Assembly: GCF_000499845.2 (NCBI RefSeq)
Contig: NC_023751.2
Span: 6,723,835-6,787,834 of the forward strand
Direction of reading: 5' to 3'
DNA: 64,000 nt
Source: Phaseolus vulgaris
Taxonomy: Eukaryota > Streptophyta > Magnoliopsida > Fabales > Fabaceae
Under the pieces are notes generated by a model, which was given only the letters and a program-made list of their open reading frames with translations, had not been told where the DNA came from and did no database searches. This document shows positions 35,034 through 47,739 of the stretch, in pieces; the stretch's first letter is position 1; every line of letters begins with the position of its first letter. A program made the translations under genes and the position numbers.

Positions 35034-35869
35034 CATACTTTAAAAGTTTAAAGTAAAAGAAAATAAACCTAAAGTAAAAGAAAATAATCGGAAGGATTGA
35101 ATTTTCTTAATTTTAAAAACTAAAAGCACATCAGTAAAACCAGTGCATAAAAAAAATAATTGAGCTTAATTTTGCTCAAAATCAACGAGTTTGCCTTAAA
35201 TCCATAAACAAGTGTGAATGAACCGGCAACCAAAATATGTTTTAAAATATCTTAAAAATTGAATTTTTTTTTAACATTAATTATTTTATAAAAGGTTGTT
35301 TCTTTAATTTATGTTTTTAGCGACGTTAATAACTAAGATAAAAATTTCGAAAACATGCAAATACTTTACATATTTTTTTCCCCTTACTTTTCAGTAATGA
35401 TCTATACTGATCTATGTTTCCATGGACCACTCTAACCAATATCTTAAATTATACATGGTGTGTTAAAAAAATGTTACAACAAAAGTGAATTGTAAATACG
35501 TTGTCTTCTGTGCTCAGTTCTGCGTTTGGTTTGACATATGAAGTCTCTCATAGAGTGCTTATCCATATATAGCCTTCCCTTACAGATCAGATAAAGAATT
35601 GTAGCATCCTACAAAGCCCGAGAGAGGCAAACAAAGGGACACCCAGAATACAATCCAAAAACAAACCCCACTATATAGCCCTTTATTATTTCTAACTCAA
35701 GCATTTAATACACACAATAGAATTTAAAGTACCAGAGTAAGAAAATGACGATTTAGGGTAAAATTTCTTACCCAAACCCACATTTTTATATTGTGTAAAA
35801 AATTTCTTGAACATTACGACATGATTAAATACAATTTGATTTCTTTGTTTTTATAAGGATCATGTTAAG
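35034..35869. other. intergenic DNA
   Basis: No gene recognised. Adjacent repeated words AAAGTAAAAGAAAATAA near 35050-35090. Confidence 0.4.
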
Positions 35870-36420
35870 TCCACCTAAATCTTTTTTTGACAAAGTTACC
35901 TTTCTTACCTAGATAGAACGAAATGATTGAAGTTTTGAATGAAATTAAAATGAATTATGTTAGATATACCTTGTATATGTCAAACTTTTTCTGCTATTCT
36001 ACACTTAAAAAATAGATGTTCAATAGTTTCCAAACATTTTGAGCACATTGAACACATTACGCAAGAAATAAGGATTGAGACACCCCAAAAGTGTTTCTCT
36101 TAATTCATTAATTCTAAGTTAAAAAAAAAAATTCAGTCATAATTTCACATGGTTATATTGTCTTCTCAATAGCATTTGAATAAATTTTAGGCCAACTTTT
36201 TGCTATATTGTAATTCCCTAACCACTTATCTACCTAAAATAGAATATCCTCACTATTCTGAATAACCTAAGAGTGATTATGAGAGAACCAATTTTCATAA
36301 AATTTAAATATTATTGTCTTAATATCTCTCAATCATCTAGATTTCTAATTATCTTTATTATCCTCTAAAGTTCTTCAACCACTTAGAAATAGATTCTAAA
36401 ACATTTTTACTCTAGGGGCT
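35870..36420 (-). pseudogene. LINE (non-LTR retrotransposon) reverse-transcriptase C-terminal remnant
   Basis: On the minus strand one frame reads FWVDKWLGNYNIAKSWPKIY-like text (about 36235-36180), as in the region after plant LINE RT. Further on, another stretch reads CVMCSMCSKCLETIEHLFFK (about 36055-35995), the zinc-binding zf-RVT motif. A TGA at 35980-35982 falls where Trp is expected. Frames are interrupted, so this is an old fragment. Confidence 0.65.
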
Positions 36421-36876
36421 CCGTTAACCCCTCAATTGTTAACTTTATATTTTAGTCCAAATTAAAAATTTAATGAGAATACAGAGTTAGTCTCAATTAG
36501 TAACTTATATTTAAGTCTAAATTAAATTTAAAACTTAATGAGAATACAATGTTCCTAGTATAGAGTAATATGAGGTGATGATGCTTAAATACCACATATA
36601 AAAAACTTCCCAAGTTACGTCTTCAAATTCTCCACACAAGGATTTTTTCTAATTTTGCACTGTCTTGTAACTGTACTATAGTTAACATGTTTTGCACTCT
36701 TTCTCTTTATCTCTCTCCCTTTTTCATAGATTTAGATGTAGTCCTATTGTAAATTCTTCGCAATTTTCTTTTCGTAACTTTTTTATTATTTCTAAAGTTT
36801 GTTAGATGTAGTTTTAGGTTTGAAGAGTTGAAGAGGTTGAATATCAATAGGGAATTTGGAAGTAACTTGGAGCTTA

Positions 36877-37545
36877 ACTACGGGAAAAAAATAAAATGGT
36901 TTATACCTTGGTATAGATTGGTTACAATCTCATAACTACAATCAAATAATTAAATAACAACTAAATTTAAAAGAAAAAAAGTATTAATTACTATATTTAA
37001 ATTAAATATTACTTTAAAGGTTAAAAAATTATTTATATTTAAAGTATTTTTTATTATTAATAAAAATTTACAAAATATTTTTTAAATTGATATCTAAATT
37101 AGTTTTAGAGGTTAAAAAATTATTCATATTTAAATTATTTTTTATTATTAATAAAAAAATTATAAAATGTTTTGTAAATCGGTATCTAAATTAGCTCTAG
37201 AGGTTAACAAATTATTCATATTTAAAGTATTTTCTATTATTAATAAAAATTTTCAAAATGTTTTCTTAATTAGTATCTAAATTAACTGTCAAGGTTTTAA
37301 CTACTGATATTTTAGATTTTAAATTAGTCTTTAAAAAACTAATTTAGAATATAAGTAGTTAAAACCTTAGTGAATAATGACTAGATACCAATTTAAAAAC
37401 TATTTTATGATTTTTTATTAATAATATAAATTACTTTAGATACTAATAATTTTTTTAACTTATAAAATAGTTTCTAATTTAATCAAATAATAACTAATTA
37501 TTTTTGTATCTAAAATTAATTTTTATTTAATAATTTTTTTATAGT
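36877..37545. mobile_element. CACTA-like MITE with inverted subterminal repeats
   Basis: Begins AACTACGGGAAAAA and ends TTTTTTTATAGT, a weak ACTA inverse. The left half has three tandem units of about 100 bp (37017-37295, core TATTTAAAGTATTTTTTATT). The right half carries inverse copies of the same words (AATAATATAAATTACTTTAGATAC). The arrangement resembles CACTA subterminal repeats, but the termini are degraded. Confidence 0.4.
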
Positions 37546-38847
37546 AAAAATTGAGGATGGTGTTACTCGTGAATGTCGTACGTTAAGAGATTTGTTTTTT
37601 TATTAAAAAAAAGAATAAATTAAAATATTTAGAGGATCTTTCAACCGATATTCAAAACCACCTAAACTAATGTTCCCTATATATATATATATACAAAAAG
37701 ACCAACTAAACGATCCAACAGAAAACATTAACTAATCCTAATAACATGCCTCCTAAAGAAAAACAACTTCCATAAAGAAAAATACCTAGCCAACTTTGAT
37801 CAAAGTTATCAGATGTTTAAATTAAGTGGAAGCAAAACTTTCACGTTGTTGTGTCATTGTTCAAAGGCGTGACATACACTACACAAACTGACATGCACAT
37901 GAATTGTTTTTTAGCATTCCCGAGTAGTATTTTTTGAAACAATAAGACTAGTGTCTAAATTTTAAAAACAAATAATTTACAAGTTTTTTTTATGATACAA
38001 AGCTGAGAATCACATGCCCCAGCAATGAAAATGGCCACAATTATGGCGCATATGGTGAAGAGTCATATTATTTGCTAATTATTTCTTTTAACATTGAGAT
38101 GGCTTGATCCTTTTTATGGTCATTAAGTATAAATGAATATATTAGAGGTGTTTAAGGGGACAAAACCCTAAGGAGTGATGACTCTGGGCCATGGATTGTA
38201 GGTGAACTATTCTTCCGTTCTGTTTCTTCTATTCCGGAAGTCAGGTTTGGATCATCCTTTTTCTTCTCCATGAGTTAAGCTTAAGTAGTAGTGTTATTTC
38301 TAAGTGAATGTGTAACCTTGAGATGTTTTAATAGATTTATGTTTTTTTATTTATTTCTATGCGATGCTCGTATTTTTCTTACCTTTTTTTTATTATGTGA
38401 TTAGTTAATTGCCTCTTTACGTAACGCAAGTGTTTTAAAAAGGATTTGAAAGATGATCTAAACTATACCTACATATAAAAGGAAACTTAGATGCAATGTT
38501 GGGATGTCCTAAGTAAACAAGTTTGATGATTAAAAATAACATTCAACGTAAATTGGGTTCATGGTTGGTCTTAGCTTTCACCTCTGTGGCCAATTTTGTA
38601 TGTTATCAATCATTAACTTCACTTCATTGGCTAATCCTCATACACGTGCATGCACTCTATTACCAGTGCTTGCTTATTGAAGGCATATCTTATCAAACAT
38701 GAATTACATAAATATGAAGAGAATGGATCAATTGATTTTGATTCTTCCTTATTCATGAATGATGATAGAGTTCATTATTGAACATAGTAAAGCTAGAATT
38801 GTGTCATATATTACTCTTGCCTAGGCCAATTCATCCGTGACTGCTCT
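37546..38847. other. intergenic DNA downstream of the TANGO2-like gene
   Basis: No gene identified. The TANGO2-like 3' UTR should lie in its last 200 bp (38.65-38.85 kb). Confidence 0.4.
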
Positions 38848-40239
38848 CTACTTCAATTTCCCAATATGGAAATCGATTACATGTTCCTTCCACTTGGTAT
38901 CCTCCAGATAAAGCTCATAGAAACTTGCTTCCCCACTTGATTTTACTGTCAATGCAGCACTACTCCTTGTGCCATATACACCCTGCATGTAAATAGATGA
39001 AGTCAAAGGTTCCATTCCATAATTAATTGATTAATATGGGGTTCAATGAATTGTAAACGTACTAGTGGTGTTTCTACTTCAACGAAAATGGAGCTGAGGT
39101 TGAATTCCCAATCAAGTGAGCATATATGAGGTAGTACGCTTTTGTCAGCTTTAACTCTGTCCTTCATTACCTTTTCAATTACCTCCTTCACACCAATCTC
39201 ACCTTCCCCGTATTTGCCAACGTGTTCTTTGAAACTTAGTTCAAGGCGCAGAGACTGCAAAAACATCACCTAACTCAAATTAGAACTCTTTTGGTAGAGA
39301 AATTGGCGTTCCAATAACAGTAAGGTTTGGTTTAGTTGAGTTTTGTGCATCCATTAATTAACCTTGTGCCACGGCGAATCTAACTTATCATTTGAAAGTA
39401 CATGCAGCCCTGGTGCAACCTCTTCAATGGTAATAGCTTGTCCCTTGGGCCTGTTGGAGATGTACACCATTGATTTCGACTCAATATCCGCCAAGATTAA
39501 GTTGAATCCGTTGTAATAATGAGCCTCTGATTTTAGGCTGTCTGCAAATTCCTTCGGTTGTTTGCTGCTCTGCCATCATTTGTTGAGATGGATACAAGAA
39601 ACAAAACTAAAATATGAGTTTGGAGATTAATTTTGAGCAATTTATGTATACTAAGTTACAGTCAAATACCAACAATTCTTTTGTCTGATTAATAGCGGAC
39701 TTGGTCCCTTAAACTATAACAGTAATACTCTTGATCAATAATATAGTTAGTTATCCAAAAAAATAGATCATTCTATTTCTTTCTCTCCTATTCAACATGC
39801 TTATCTCATTTCTTTTTCTCTATGCTGTTAGACAGTCCAATTACAAAAACCTTGATTCTAAACATACCTTAAGAAATTGGACGGGTAGGTCTCCACGACT
39901 TTTGGCCTCAGGGAGGGTATGAAGCTCCAAAACATTGGTGAGAAAAGCCACCCTTCCTTGTGTAGAACAAGCCAACCATGTTCCCATTGCTATTTCGTCT
40001 CTTCCTCCCAAAATATCGCAATCTTCCCACCAACACGCCGGCTTCGTAGGCCTTCATCCAAATAACAATTATGTACGTGCATGCATATTCCACAAGTCAT
40101 CGAGTACCAAAAACTTAGATAAAGAAAAATGAAACAGCAATAAGAAGAATGCTTGCCTGTTGTGATATTCATCTCTGTTGTTCAAAAGTAGAAAAGGGTA
40201 CAGTGGGTGGCATTGCCAAAGAAACAAAGCTATACACAT
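38848..40239 (-). CDS. TANGO2-like protein (NRDE domain), 5 exons
   Basis: Exons 40239-40157, 40051-39868, 39569-39363, 39254-39063 and 38982-38848 join in phase into 266 residues, the family's usual size. The N-terminus MCIALFLWQCHPLYPFLLLN followed by NRDEY is the diagnostic NRDE signature, with Cys2 available as N-terminal residue. Further conserved pieces are ILGGRDEIAMGTWLACS, VAFLTNVLE, GFNLILADI, ISNRPKG, GLHVLSND, WEFNLSSIFVE and YGTRSSAALTV. TANGO2 homologues are linked to Golgi organisation and, in animals and yeast, heme trafficking; the plant role is poorly known. Intron 1 uses a GC donor (AG|GCAAGC). The other introns are GT-AG (298, 108 and 80 nt). Confidence 0.92.
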
Positions 40240-40977
40240 TGCTCAGTTGTTGAGTTGGCTGCACCACTCACCAAACAAAGCTTCCAGCAATAGAGGAACA
40301 ATGTATGTTGGTAGTTTTGTAAGTGATGACGAAATGGCTTTATAGGCTATCAAGCTAAGTTAGCATATTTCTTGTATCCATTTTTTTTTTCATTAAAGTA
40401 GGTAGGTGATTTTAACACACCACCGTTACACAACTAATTAAGACTAGCATTTAAGATCGAGGTGGAGGCATGCATAACAAAGAAAGAATTTATGTATTGC
40501 AAACAACCGATTAGTTTGGTAAAATCTTACCATTCCTCAATTGAATCTTAGTGTCTTTATTTGCTTGCTGCATTATGTCCTTGCTCCCAGCTGTGAACTC
40601 TAAAAGGTAGGATGTTAGGTTCCAAACAAAACGTGGGCTCAAAAGGAGATCATTAAGTGTACAAAAATTAAATTCAGTAAAAAATAATTCTCGAAAAGTT
40701 TGCAAGTTTTACCAACCTTATCTCGTGAATGGGTAGTTCAGTAAAACGCTATCTAAAGTTGACGCACAAAAGATGATCCCATAACACTACACCCTATGCT
40801 ACCTAGCATGTTGGTAGCATACATGCAATTCAAACTTCTATTAAGTTTGGGAAAAGGATTGGTGAACAATTCTTGATAGTAGATAGGAAGAAGAGAAATA
40901 AATGATTAATACAAGCATACAATTAGTAAAGTAACTTAACAAAATGAAGAAGGCATCAAATTGGATGTTTTTACATG

Positions 40978-41130
40978 TTAAAGTGTAGAAAATTTAGGGT
41001 TCTTAAGTTTTTGGCCATCTCCAAAATCGAGGTCCTTTGGTTTGCTATGATGTCTGAGATCTTGAGTTGTGATGTAGTCGCCAAGGAAGTACTTGATCGG
41101 AATGGAAGGAATTAATATGCCATATAAAAC
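40978..41130 (-). pseudogene. possible terminal exon of an unrecognised gene
   Basis: After a good acceptor (TTACAATGCAG at 41131-41141) a 50-codon frame reads YGILIPSIPIKYFLGDYITT and then a basic/acidic tail to a TAA. Its codon texture is less AT-biased than the surroundings. I do not recognise the protein and found no matching upstream exon, so it may be a gene fragment or chance. Confidence 0.2.
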
Positions 41131-42381
41131 CTGCATTGTAAGTTTATCTGAATGTGGCAATGTTGAATGATTCATAATTGTTTGGTTTAATTTAGTCGCT
41201 GAGAGAAGCATGTTGAATTTAATACAACTATAATTAGAACAGCACTTCACTCCTACTTCTGATATGATGTTTCGGCTTCTCCTATTCCTATAATGAGCCA
41301 CAATATTGGGAAGAAGAAAAGGTTAATGTGTAGGTTAGCTTTTACTTTTAACCTTAGTGAGACGCTGTTAGGCGGCTAAACCACTTATTAGGGTTCCTAC
41401 AAACTAGGACAAGGAACATAAATAAAAGTTAAATTAACTTTCAAACATACTTTTAGTCCCTAAAATCACTTTCATTTTTTCCTCTAAATTATAAAATTGA
41501 TCTTTTTTTATCTTTAAAGTTTCAAAACAAAATAGTTACTGATATATAGTTCCTTTGATTTTATATTTTTATTACCAAGCTTCTTATTTTATGGTTGTTT
41601 TCTTAGTACTGATTTCATAGCATTTAAGTAAGACATGTGCGTAGAGCAGCTAAAGCTTTTCCTTTTTAATCACAACAACTAAAAATATTAATTTTAATTG
41701 TATTAAGTTAAGAATAAATTTATCCCAAATTAGAAGGTTTTACTCTTTTTTTCAGGAACAATGTATCTCAGACAAACTATCCAAATATCTTATTATTTGG
41801 CTAATCCTCCTATTAGGCTAAATGGTACATATCACACTCTTTTATAACTAAACAGGGAAATCTTAACTAACCTAAATAAATGAACTTAATTTAAGTGAAA
41901 CTTTTTTTTTTAATTTTAAATTTAAAAAGTTTTAATCATTGCAACATCATAAATTAATTTTGGTAAGTGGTATCCTGTAAAGTTTAACTAATATTCTCTA
42001 TCCCTTGGAAAAGTTAGTTCACTTTTTTATATGATTTAAACATCCCTCAATTTATTTATTTAAGAACTAATTATATAACAGTGAATAAAAGTACAAAATA
42101 AATTTCTCATGTAAAATTTGAAATATAGAACTTATCAAATTAATTTTTTTATTACACGTTTAAATTGTATTCATTTCGTTTACAGTAAACATGTTGATAA
42201 CAATTTTATAATTGTATAAATTTTAGTAAATATTATTTTATGCATAAATTTATTATCATTAGAAGGATATGTTGAGTGTGTCTCTAATTCTAATTCTGAC
42301 CTATTTTTTATTTGTTAAAATAATAATACCTTAAAACTTATTCTTAAAATATAAATATTAAAGTAGTTTTTTAATTTACTA
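41131..42381. other. AT-rich intergenic DNA
   Basis: Nothing recognisable beyond the possible exon just upstream. Confidence 0.4.
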
Positions 42382-43277
42382 CACTACAAGAAAATCATCA
42401 AATAAAAACCATTTTTTAAAGACCAAAATAATTAGTTGTAATAGTAACTAAATTAGAGACTATTTTAGAAATGTTAGGGCTTAATCGTTGCAAAGTCTTA
42501 TGTGTGGGATGCTAGGTTCTATCGTCGCTAGTGTTAGGTGGGGTGTGAGGGCTTAGTCGTCGCATGGTATTAGGTGAGATTGTTAGGGTTTAGTTGATGC
42601 TAGGTAAGGCTCATAGAGTCAAAATGCGTCTCATTTCTCTACATGCGTCATTCTACTTTCCTAACTCCCTAACTTGTGCATCTTCTTCTTCTCCTGATTT
42701 CATGGCGCGTTGTTGACCACGATGAGCTGGTGTGGAGGTTCTTGTTGCAATCCTTCAAGGCTCCTTGTTGGTTAAGCTAGTGTGGAGGTTTGAGTAGGAG
42801 TTGGAGTAGCTAGTGTTTTGAATTTGTGTTCTTGGTTGATTCTTGGTTATGATAATTTCTTTGTGTTTAATTTTATGGTTATGAGTTCATTTCTCATTGT
42901 TGCTATTGTTGTGGACTTAATAAAGGTTACTTGTAGATATCTTTCAAGAAAAAAATGGTGAGCCAAGATTTTAAATTACACAAACACAAGATTTTATTCT
43001 CATGTTATTTGTGTGCCTTTGATTTGAGTTACTATTTAAAAATAATACTTGAAAAAGTGTCCAACCTAGGGAGGGCTTAGCCCACTATATTATTTTTTTT
43101 ATTGCAACTTTAATACTATGTAATGTTTATTTCCAGATATAGGGAGTGCTTTTTGTGTTTGTTTTAGTAGTTTTGAGAGTGGGGGGAAGTGCATAGGAGA
43201 GAGTCTTTTTTTCATTTTTCAGACTAATGAAGAGATTTGTGTGGATTCCATGTAGAAATTTTGCATTTTACCCAAAT

Positions 43278-45661
43278 ACCCTTGTGCATGCATTTTATTA
43301 TAATATATATTGTATAAATTTATTTAAAAAATTAAAAAATATTTAATTATACTATTAATAACAACATATAATTATAAATAATGAAAATAATAAAATAAAA
43401 TTATAATATCAACAAAAAAATATATAGTTATATAAAATAACAAATGTGTATAATAATAAATATTATTTTCATAAATAATATATTTAATAAATTTATTTCA
43501 ATTTAACACAAAAAAAAAATATTTTCTATTATATTTTTTAATTTTTTTATTAAAAAATATAAATAATTATGGATATTATATATTAAAAGAAATTAATTAA
43601 TTCAAACCTACACACATTTTACATCTTTAAAATAATTTCCAAATTTCTTCCCAATTATCACATCACTCATAAATTTCAATAAACCATCACCACAAATCCA
43701 CTATATCATCTCTCAATCCAAATAACCTCACATATCCTCAAACATCCTCTTTAATCTTCACAAATTCACTCTCTTCCTTTCCCACAAATTTCCTCCTCAA
43801 TCCAAACACATAGGCTTTGTTTGCATCTGAGTGGACACTGTTCACTCGGATTGAAAAGCACACAAAAATTTCGTTTGTGTCCACTGATTTGAACGGACTG
43901 AAAAGCGGTGATTAGCGAAAGAAAGGCAAAAATCATTTGTTCTGCCAAAAGAAGAAAAGCGATGAAACATTAAAAAATTTATATCATATCATTGAAAACT
44001 CAAAACTATCCTTAACTATTATTTTTATACACATGTAAAAATTATGAAATAACAATAATATATTCAAACCTACACACATTTTACATCTTTAAAATAATTT
44101 CCAAATTTCTTCCCAATTATCACATCACTCATAAATTTCAATAAACCATCACCACAAATCCACTATATCATCTCTCAATCCAAACAACCTCACATATCCT
44201 CAAACATCCTCTTTAATCTTCACAAATTCACTCTCTTCCTTTCCCACAAATTTCCTCCTCAATCCAAACACATAGGCTTTGTTTGCATCTGAGTGGACAC
44301 TGTTCACTCGGATTGAAAAGCACAAAAAAATTTCGTTTGTGTCCACTGATTTGAACGGACTGAAAAGCGGTGATTAGCGAAAGAAAGGCAAAAATCATCT
44401 GTTCTGCCAAAAGAAGAAAAGCGATGAAACATTAAAAAATTTATATCATATCATTGAAAACTCAAAACTATCCTTAACTATTATTTTTATACACATGTGA
44501 AAATTATGAAATAACAATAATATATTTAAAATTTAAAATAGAAATACTATATATAAAAAAGTAATAAAATTATAAATAATAATAGTAACTAAAATAATAA
44601 TAATAACAATAATAAATATAAATTACATACTTAATAATAATTAAAATAAATTATTAAATAATAATATTAACAATAATAAAAATTAATTTTTATTTTTATT
44701 TGATTTGATTTGTATGAAAATGTTTTTTAAATATATTTATAAAATTTTAATTAACTAAAATTTAAACAAAAATATATGATATTTTATCATTTAAATATTT
44801 TTTAAGAAAAAGCTAAATTTGTAAAGTTACATTTTACACATTTAAAAAAAAAATCTCTTTACAACCATCATATCACTCACAAACTTCAATAAACTTTCTT
44901 CACAAATACACTTTAATATACCATAATCCAAATAATCTTACTTTCTTTACACTTTTCTCTCAAATCACTCTAAATCCACTTTCTCAAATCTTTTCTTCAA
45001 TCCAAACACAACCGAGTGTTTAGTCCACTCTACCCTTTATGCCCATTTGTATAGCATCAATTACACCTTATCTAAACAAAAGAAAATTGTCTACATGTGC
45101 AACTTAGTGAGGGTTTGGCTAAAGCTATTCGATTCCCAATAGTGAGGGTTTGACTCATGCTATTAGCTTCCTCTTAAGTTGTGTTTGGATTGGGGAAGAG
45201 ATTTGTAAGGAGAGAAGGAGGTGGACTTGTGAGTATGATTTAATAAAGTTTGTGAGTGATATCATAGTTGGAAGAAAATTTAAAAATCATTTTAAATGTG
45301 AAAAATATAAGTTTATAAATTTATAATTTTATTAAAAATTATTTTAATAATGAATTATGATATATTTTTTTAGTTTTGAGTAAATTAATTTTTGTAATAT
45401 ATAATATTTATAATTATTAGTATTTTAATAAAAAAAATAAAAAATATAATACAAAATAATTTTGAATTGAATTGAAATAATATTATAAAATATATTAAAA
45501 TATATGAAAATTATAATAATTATTGTTATATATATTTGTTATTTTATATAATTGTTAATATTATAATTTTATTTTATTATTTCATTATTTATAATTATAT
45601 GTTGTTATTAATAGTATAATTAAATGCATTATAATTATAAAAAAAAAATGCGTACAAGGTT
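43278..45661. mobile_element. inverted-repeat element nested in the CACTA element
   Basis: The left arm (about 43278-43810) and right arm (about 45178-45661) are inverse copies. Examples: TTTAATTATACTATTAATAA and its inverse at 45.6 kb, and the TCAATCCAAACACA / TGTGTTTGGATTG pair. Outer ends share CCTTGTGCATGCATTTT / inverse of CATTTT..GCGTACAAGG. The region between contains the tandem duplication and a third, diverged copy at 44820-45010. Confidence 0.6.
43601..44524. repeat. tandem duplication, two 462-bp units about 99% identical
   Basis: Unit 1 is 43601-44062 and unit 2 starts at 44063. Only about four substitutions are visible (for example AATAACC/AACAACC, CACACAAAAA/CACAAAAAAA, CATTTG/CATCTG). 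Each unit includes GTTTGCATCTGAGTGGACAC and a 60-codon minus-strand frame that is not a recognisable protein. Confidence 0.9.
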
Positions 45662-46135
45662 GAATATGTTTTTCAAAATTATATATGTGAATGCTAATTC
45701 AGTAACTTGTCTATCGAGTTATTTATCAAATTAATGCAACTGTAATGTTTTAATTTATGCATAAAAACCTTTTACATTTAAATAAATCATTCAAGCAAAA
45801 TAAAAAATTTAAATAACAGAAAAAAGGAAATTTATAAAAAAAAATGTAATTTACATTTTTAATTGATTTTTTGAGTTTGAGTTTTTTGTTAAGAAAATAT
45901 TTCCACTGCGTTAAATGTTTTTGGTTCGAATAAAATTGCCTCGGATAAAAAATAAATTTAGTATTATCAGACTAATTTAAAGTCTGATAATATACTATTA
46001 GTGTTTTTATTTATATATAATATAATTTATATATAAATTAAGACTATTAGTTTTTAAATTAGTCTCTAAAATAATAACTAATTTTATTATTTTAGAAAAA
46101 AAAATAGTTTCTTAAAAACATTTTTTCTTGTAGTG

Positions 46136-47151
46136 ATAATAACGCAGTATAAGAATTTAATAAAATTATAATTATTATGAACTTAATACTATATGACAAA
46201 AAGAATATGGTAAATTTTTAAAGATATTTTGTAAACACGATGGTTTAAAAACTAAAGTTAAAAGTGATGAATGAATTAAATATTGAGATTTAAAAGTATT
46301 AAGTATTATACTTTGATTTGATAATATATATCTTAGGAAAATGTTTAAATAAATATTTATTGTGAAAATAATTTATAAGAACAATTATTTTTGTCGTATT
46401 TTATTTTCTATAGTAATTTTTCATAAACATGTAAATAGAAATTGACAAAGAGTTAGATACTTTCACTATCTAGGGACAATTTTGAAATATATTAAATAAA
46501 TATTTGTTTTCAAGTAAACTATTGAAAGAAAAACTACTTATGCTTAATTATTTTCTTAAAAAAATACTATAAAATTTTAAGAACAGTAATTACATGTTTC
46601 GTAGTGTAACATTTTTTAAATTATTACAACATTCTGAATGCACTATAACTAACTTAATATAATATTATCTTCGATTTAATTATGGGTAGTAATATTTTAG
46701 ATTCAAGTTAAATAAATATTTTAGTAAGTGATGATAGTTTGAACATCATTTTTTTAAGATCATGATGGTGTGATACTTTATTCTGTTTACATTCCCATTT
46801 TCACAACTAATAATATTATTATTTTATTTTTATTTTAATTTTTTTTATTAATTAAAAAATATAATATTCTATCATAATAGAAGATGTAAAGTAAAAGTTA
46901 GAGAAAAAGATAGATATAAACCAATGATCAGTGTATGAAACAAGGAGAAAAGGTGCACTGTTTTGACGTTACGTTAATGCTTAATAATCACTATGTTCAA
47001 ATTAGCAACCTTAATTGTCTGGAAACTGCCTTTATTGTTGGTAATTAATAAGAGCAGTGACAAATCATGAAAATTGTCTTTGTATTTGAAAAGGGGCTTC
47101 ATTCAAGTGGGCCTAAATGACCCAACGCTATTCTCACTCCCGTCCTATCAT
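46136..47151. other. AT-rich intergenic DNA
   Basis: No gene or terminal repeats recognised. Confidence 0.4.
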
Positions 47152-47407
47152 GACAAATTCTTCCTACACCCAATATTTTTTGAACCTGCACCCAACACAA
47201 TTTTAAAATCCCGAAAATATCCTTTATTTCGAAAATGAAATTTCAGAATTGAAATAATATATTTCGGAAAAATAGATCTGGAAAAGCCTTTTGTATTCCG
47301 GAATTAAAAATCCAGAAAAAAAAATTAAAAACCCATTTTAGATAATATATTAAGGATATTTTTGTCTTTTCCACTTAAATTGGGTGCAGTTATATGGTGC
47401 AATTGCC
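47152..47407. mobile_element. Mutator-like MITE, short copy
   Basis: Begins GACAAATTCTTCCTACACCC and ends GGTGCAATTGCC, the same TIR family as 18.4 and 48.8 kb. The interior has TTTCGGAAAA/TTCCGGAATT words. No clean target duplication, so the copy is older or rearranged. Confidence 0.55.
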
Positions 47408-47493
47408 CTCTCATTTTCTCAAGAAGTCATTCCCAAAATAATCACAAAGCACCGCCTAGAGGATAAAACTCCATAGACAAATTTTGTTATATA

Positions 47494-47687
47494 CACTACA
47501 ATAATAACTATTTTAAAATTTAAAATAATTAATAATTAAAATTTTAAGATTAGATATTAATTTATAAACTATTTTATATATTTTTATTAATCATACAAAT
47601 TATTTTAAATATAATTTTTTAATTTATAAAATAATATTTAACTTAATAAATATAGTAATTTTTATTTAATTATTTTTTTTATTAGTC
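47494..47687. mobile_element. short CACTA-like MITE
   Basis: CACTACAATAATAA at the left, and TTATTTTTTTTATTAGTC at the right, an approximate inverse. About 194 bp of AT-rich DNA between them with inverted subterminal words. Boundaries tentative. Confidence 0.35.
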
Positions 47688-47739
47688 ATGTGTAATTCTG
47701 GTTCCTCTTAGAAGCAAAAGTATTATATAGATGATCTTC

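Larger units (their letters stand above)
42382..46135. mobile_element. non-autonomous CACTA (En/Spm-like) element, 3.75 kb
   Basis: Left end CACTACAAGAAAA (42382-42394) and right end its exact inverse (46123-46135), a 13-bp terminal repeat with the hallmark CACTA. Subterminal words such as AGAGACTATTTTAGAA occur near both ends in opposite orientation. Flanking triplets CTA and ATA match 2 of 3. No transposase was seen. The interior includes a GC-richer stretch at 42.47-42.8 kb (possibly captured DNA) and a second, inverted-repeat element. Confidence 0.7.

Noticed and set aside
43766..44410. two nearly identical 60-codon minus-strand ORFs
   Set aside because: They are copies of one frame produced by the 462-bp tandem duplication; no recognisable protein and flanked by transposon sequence.
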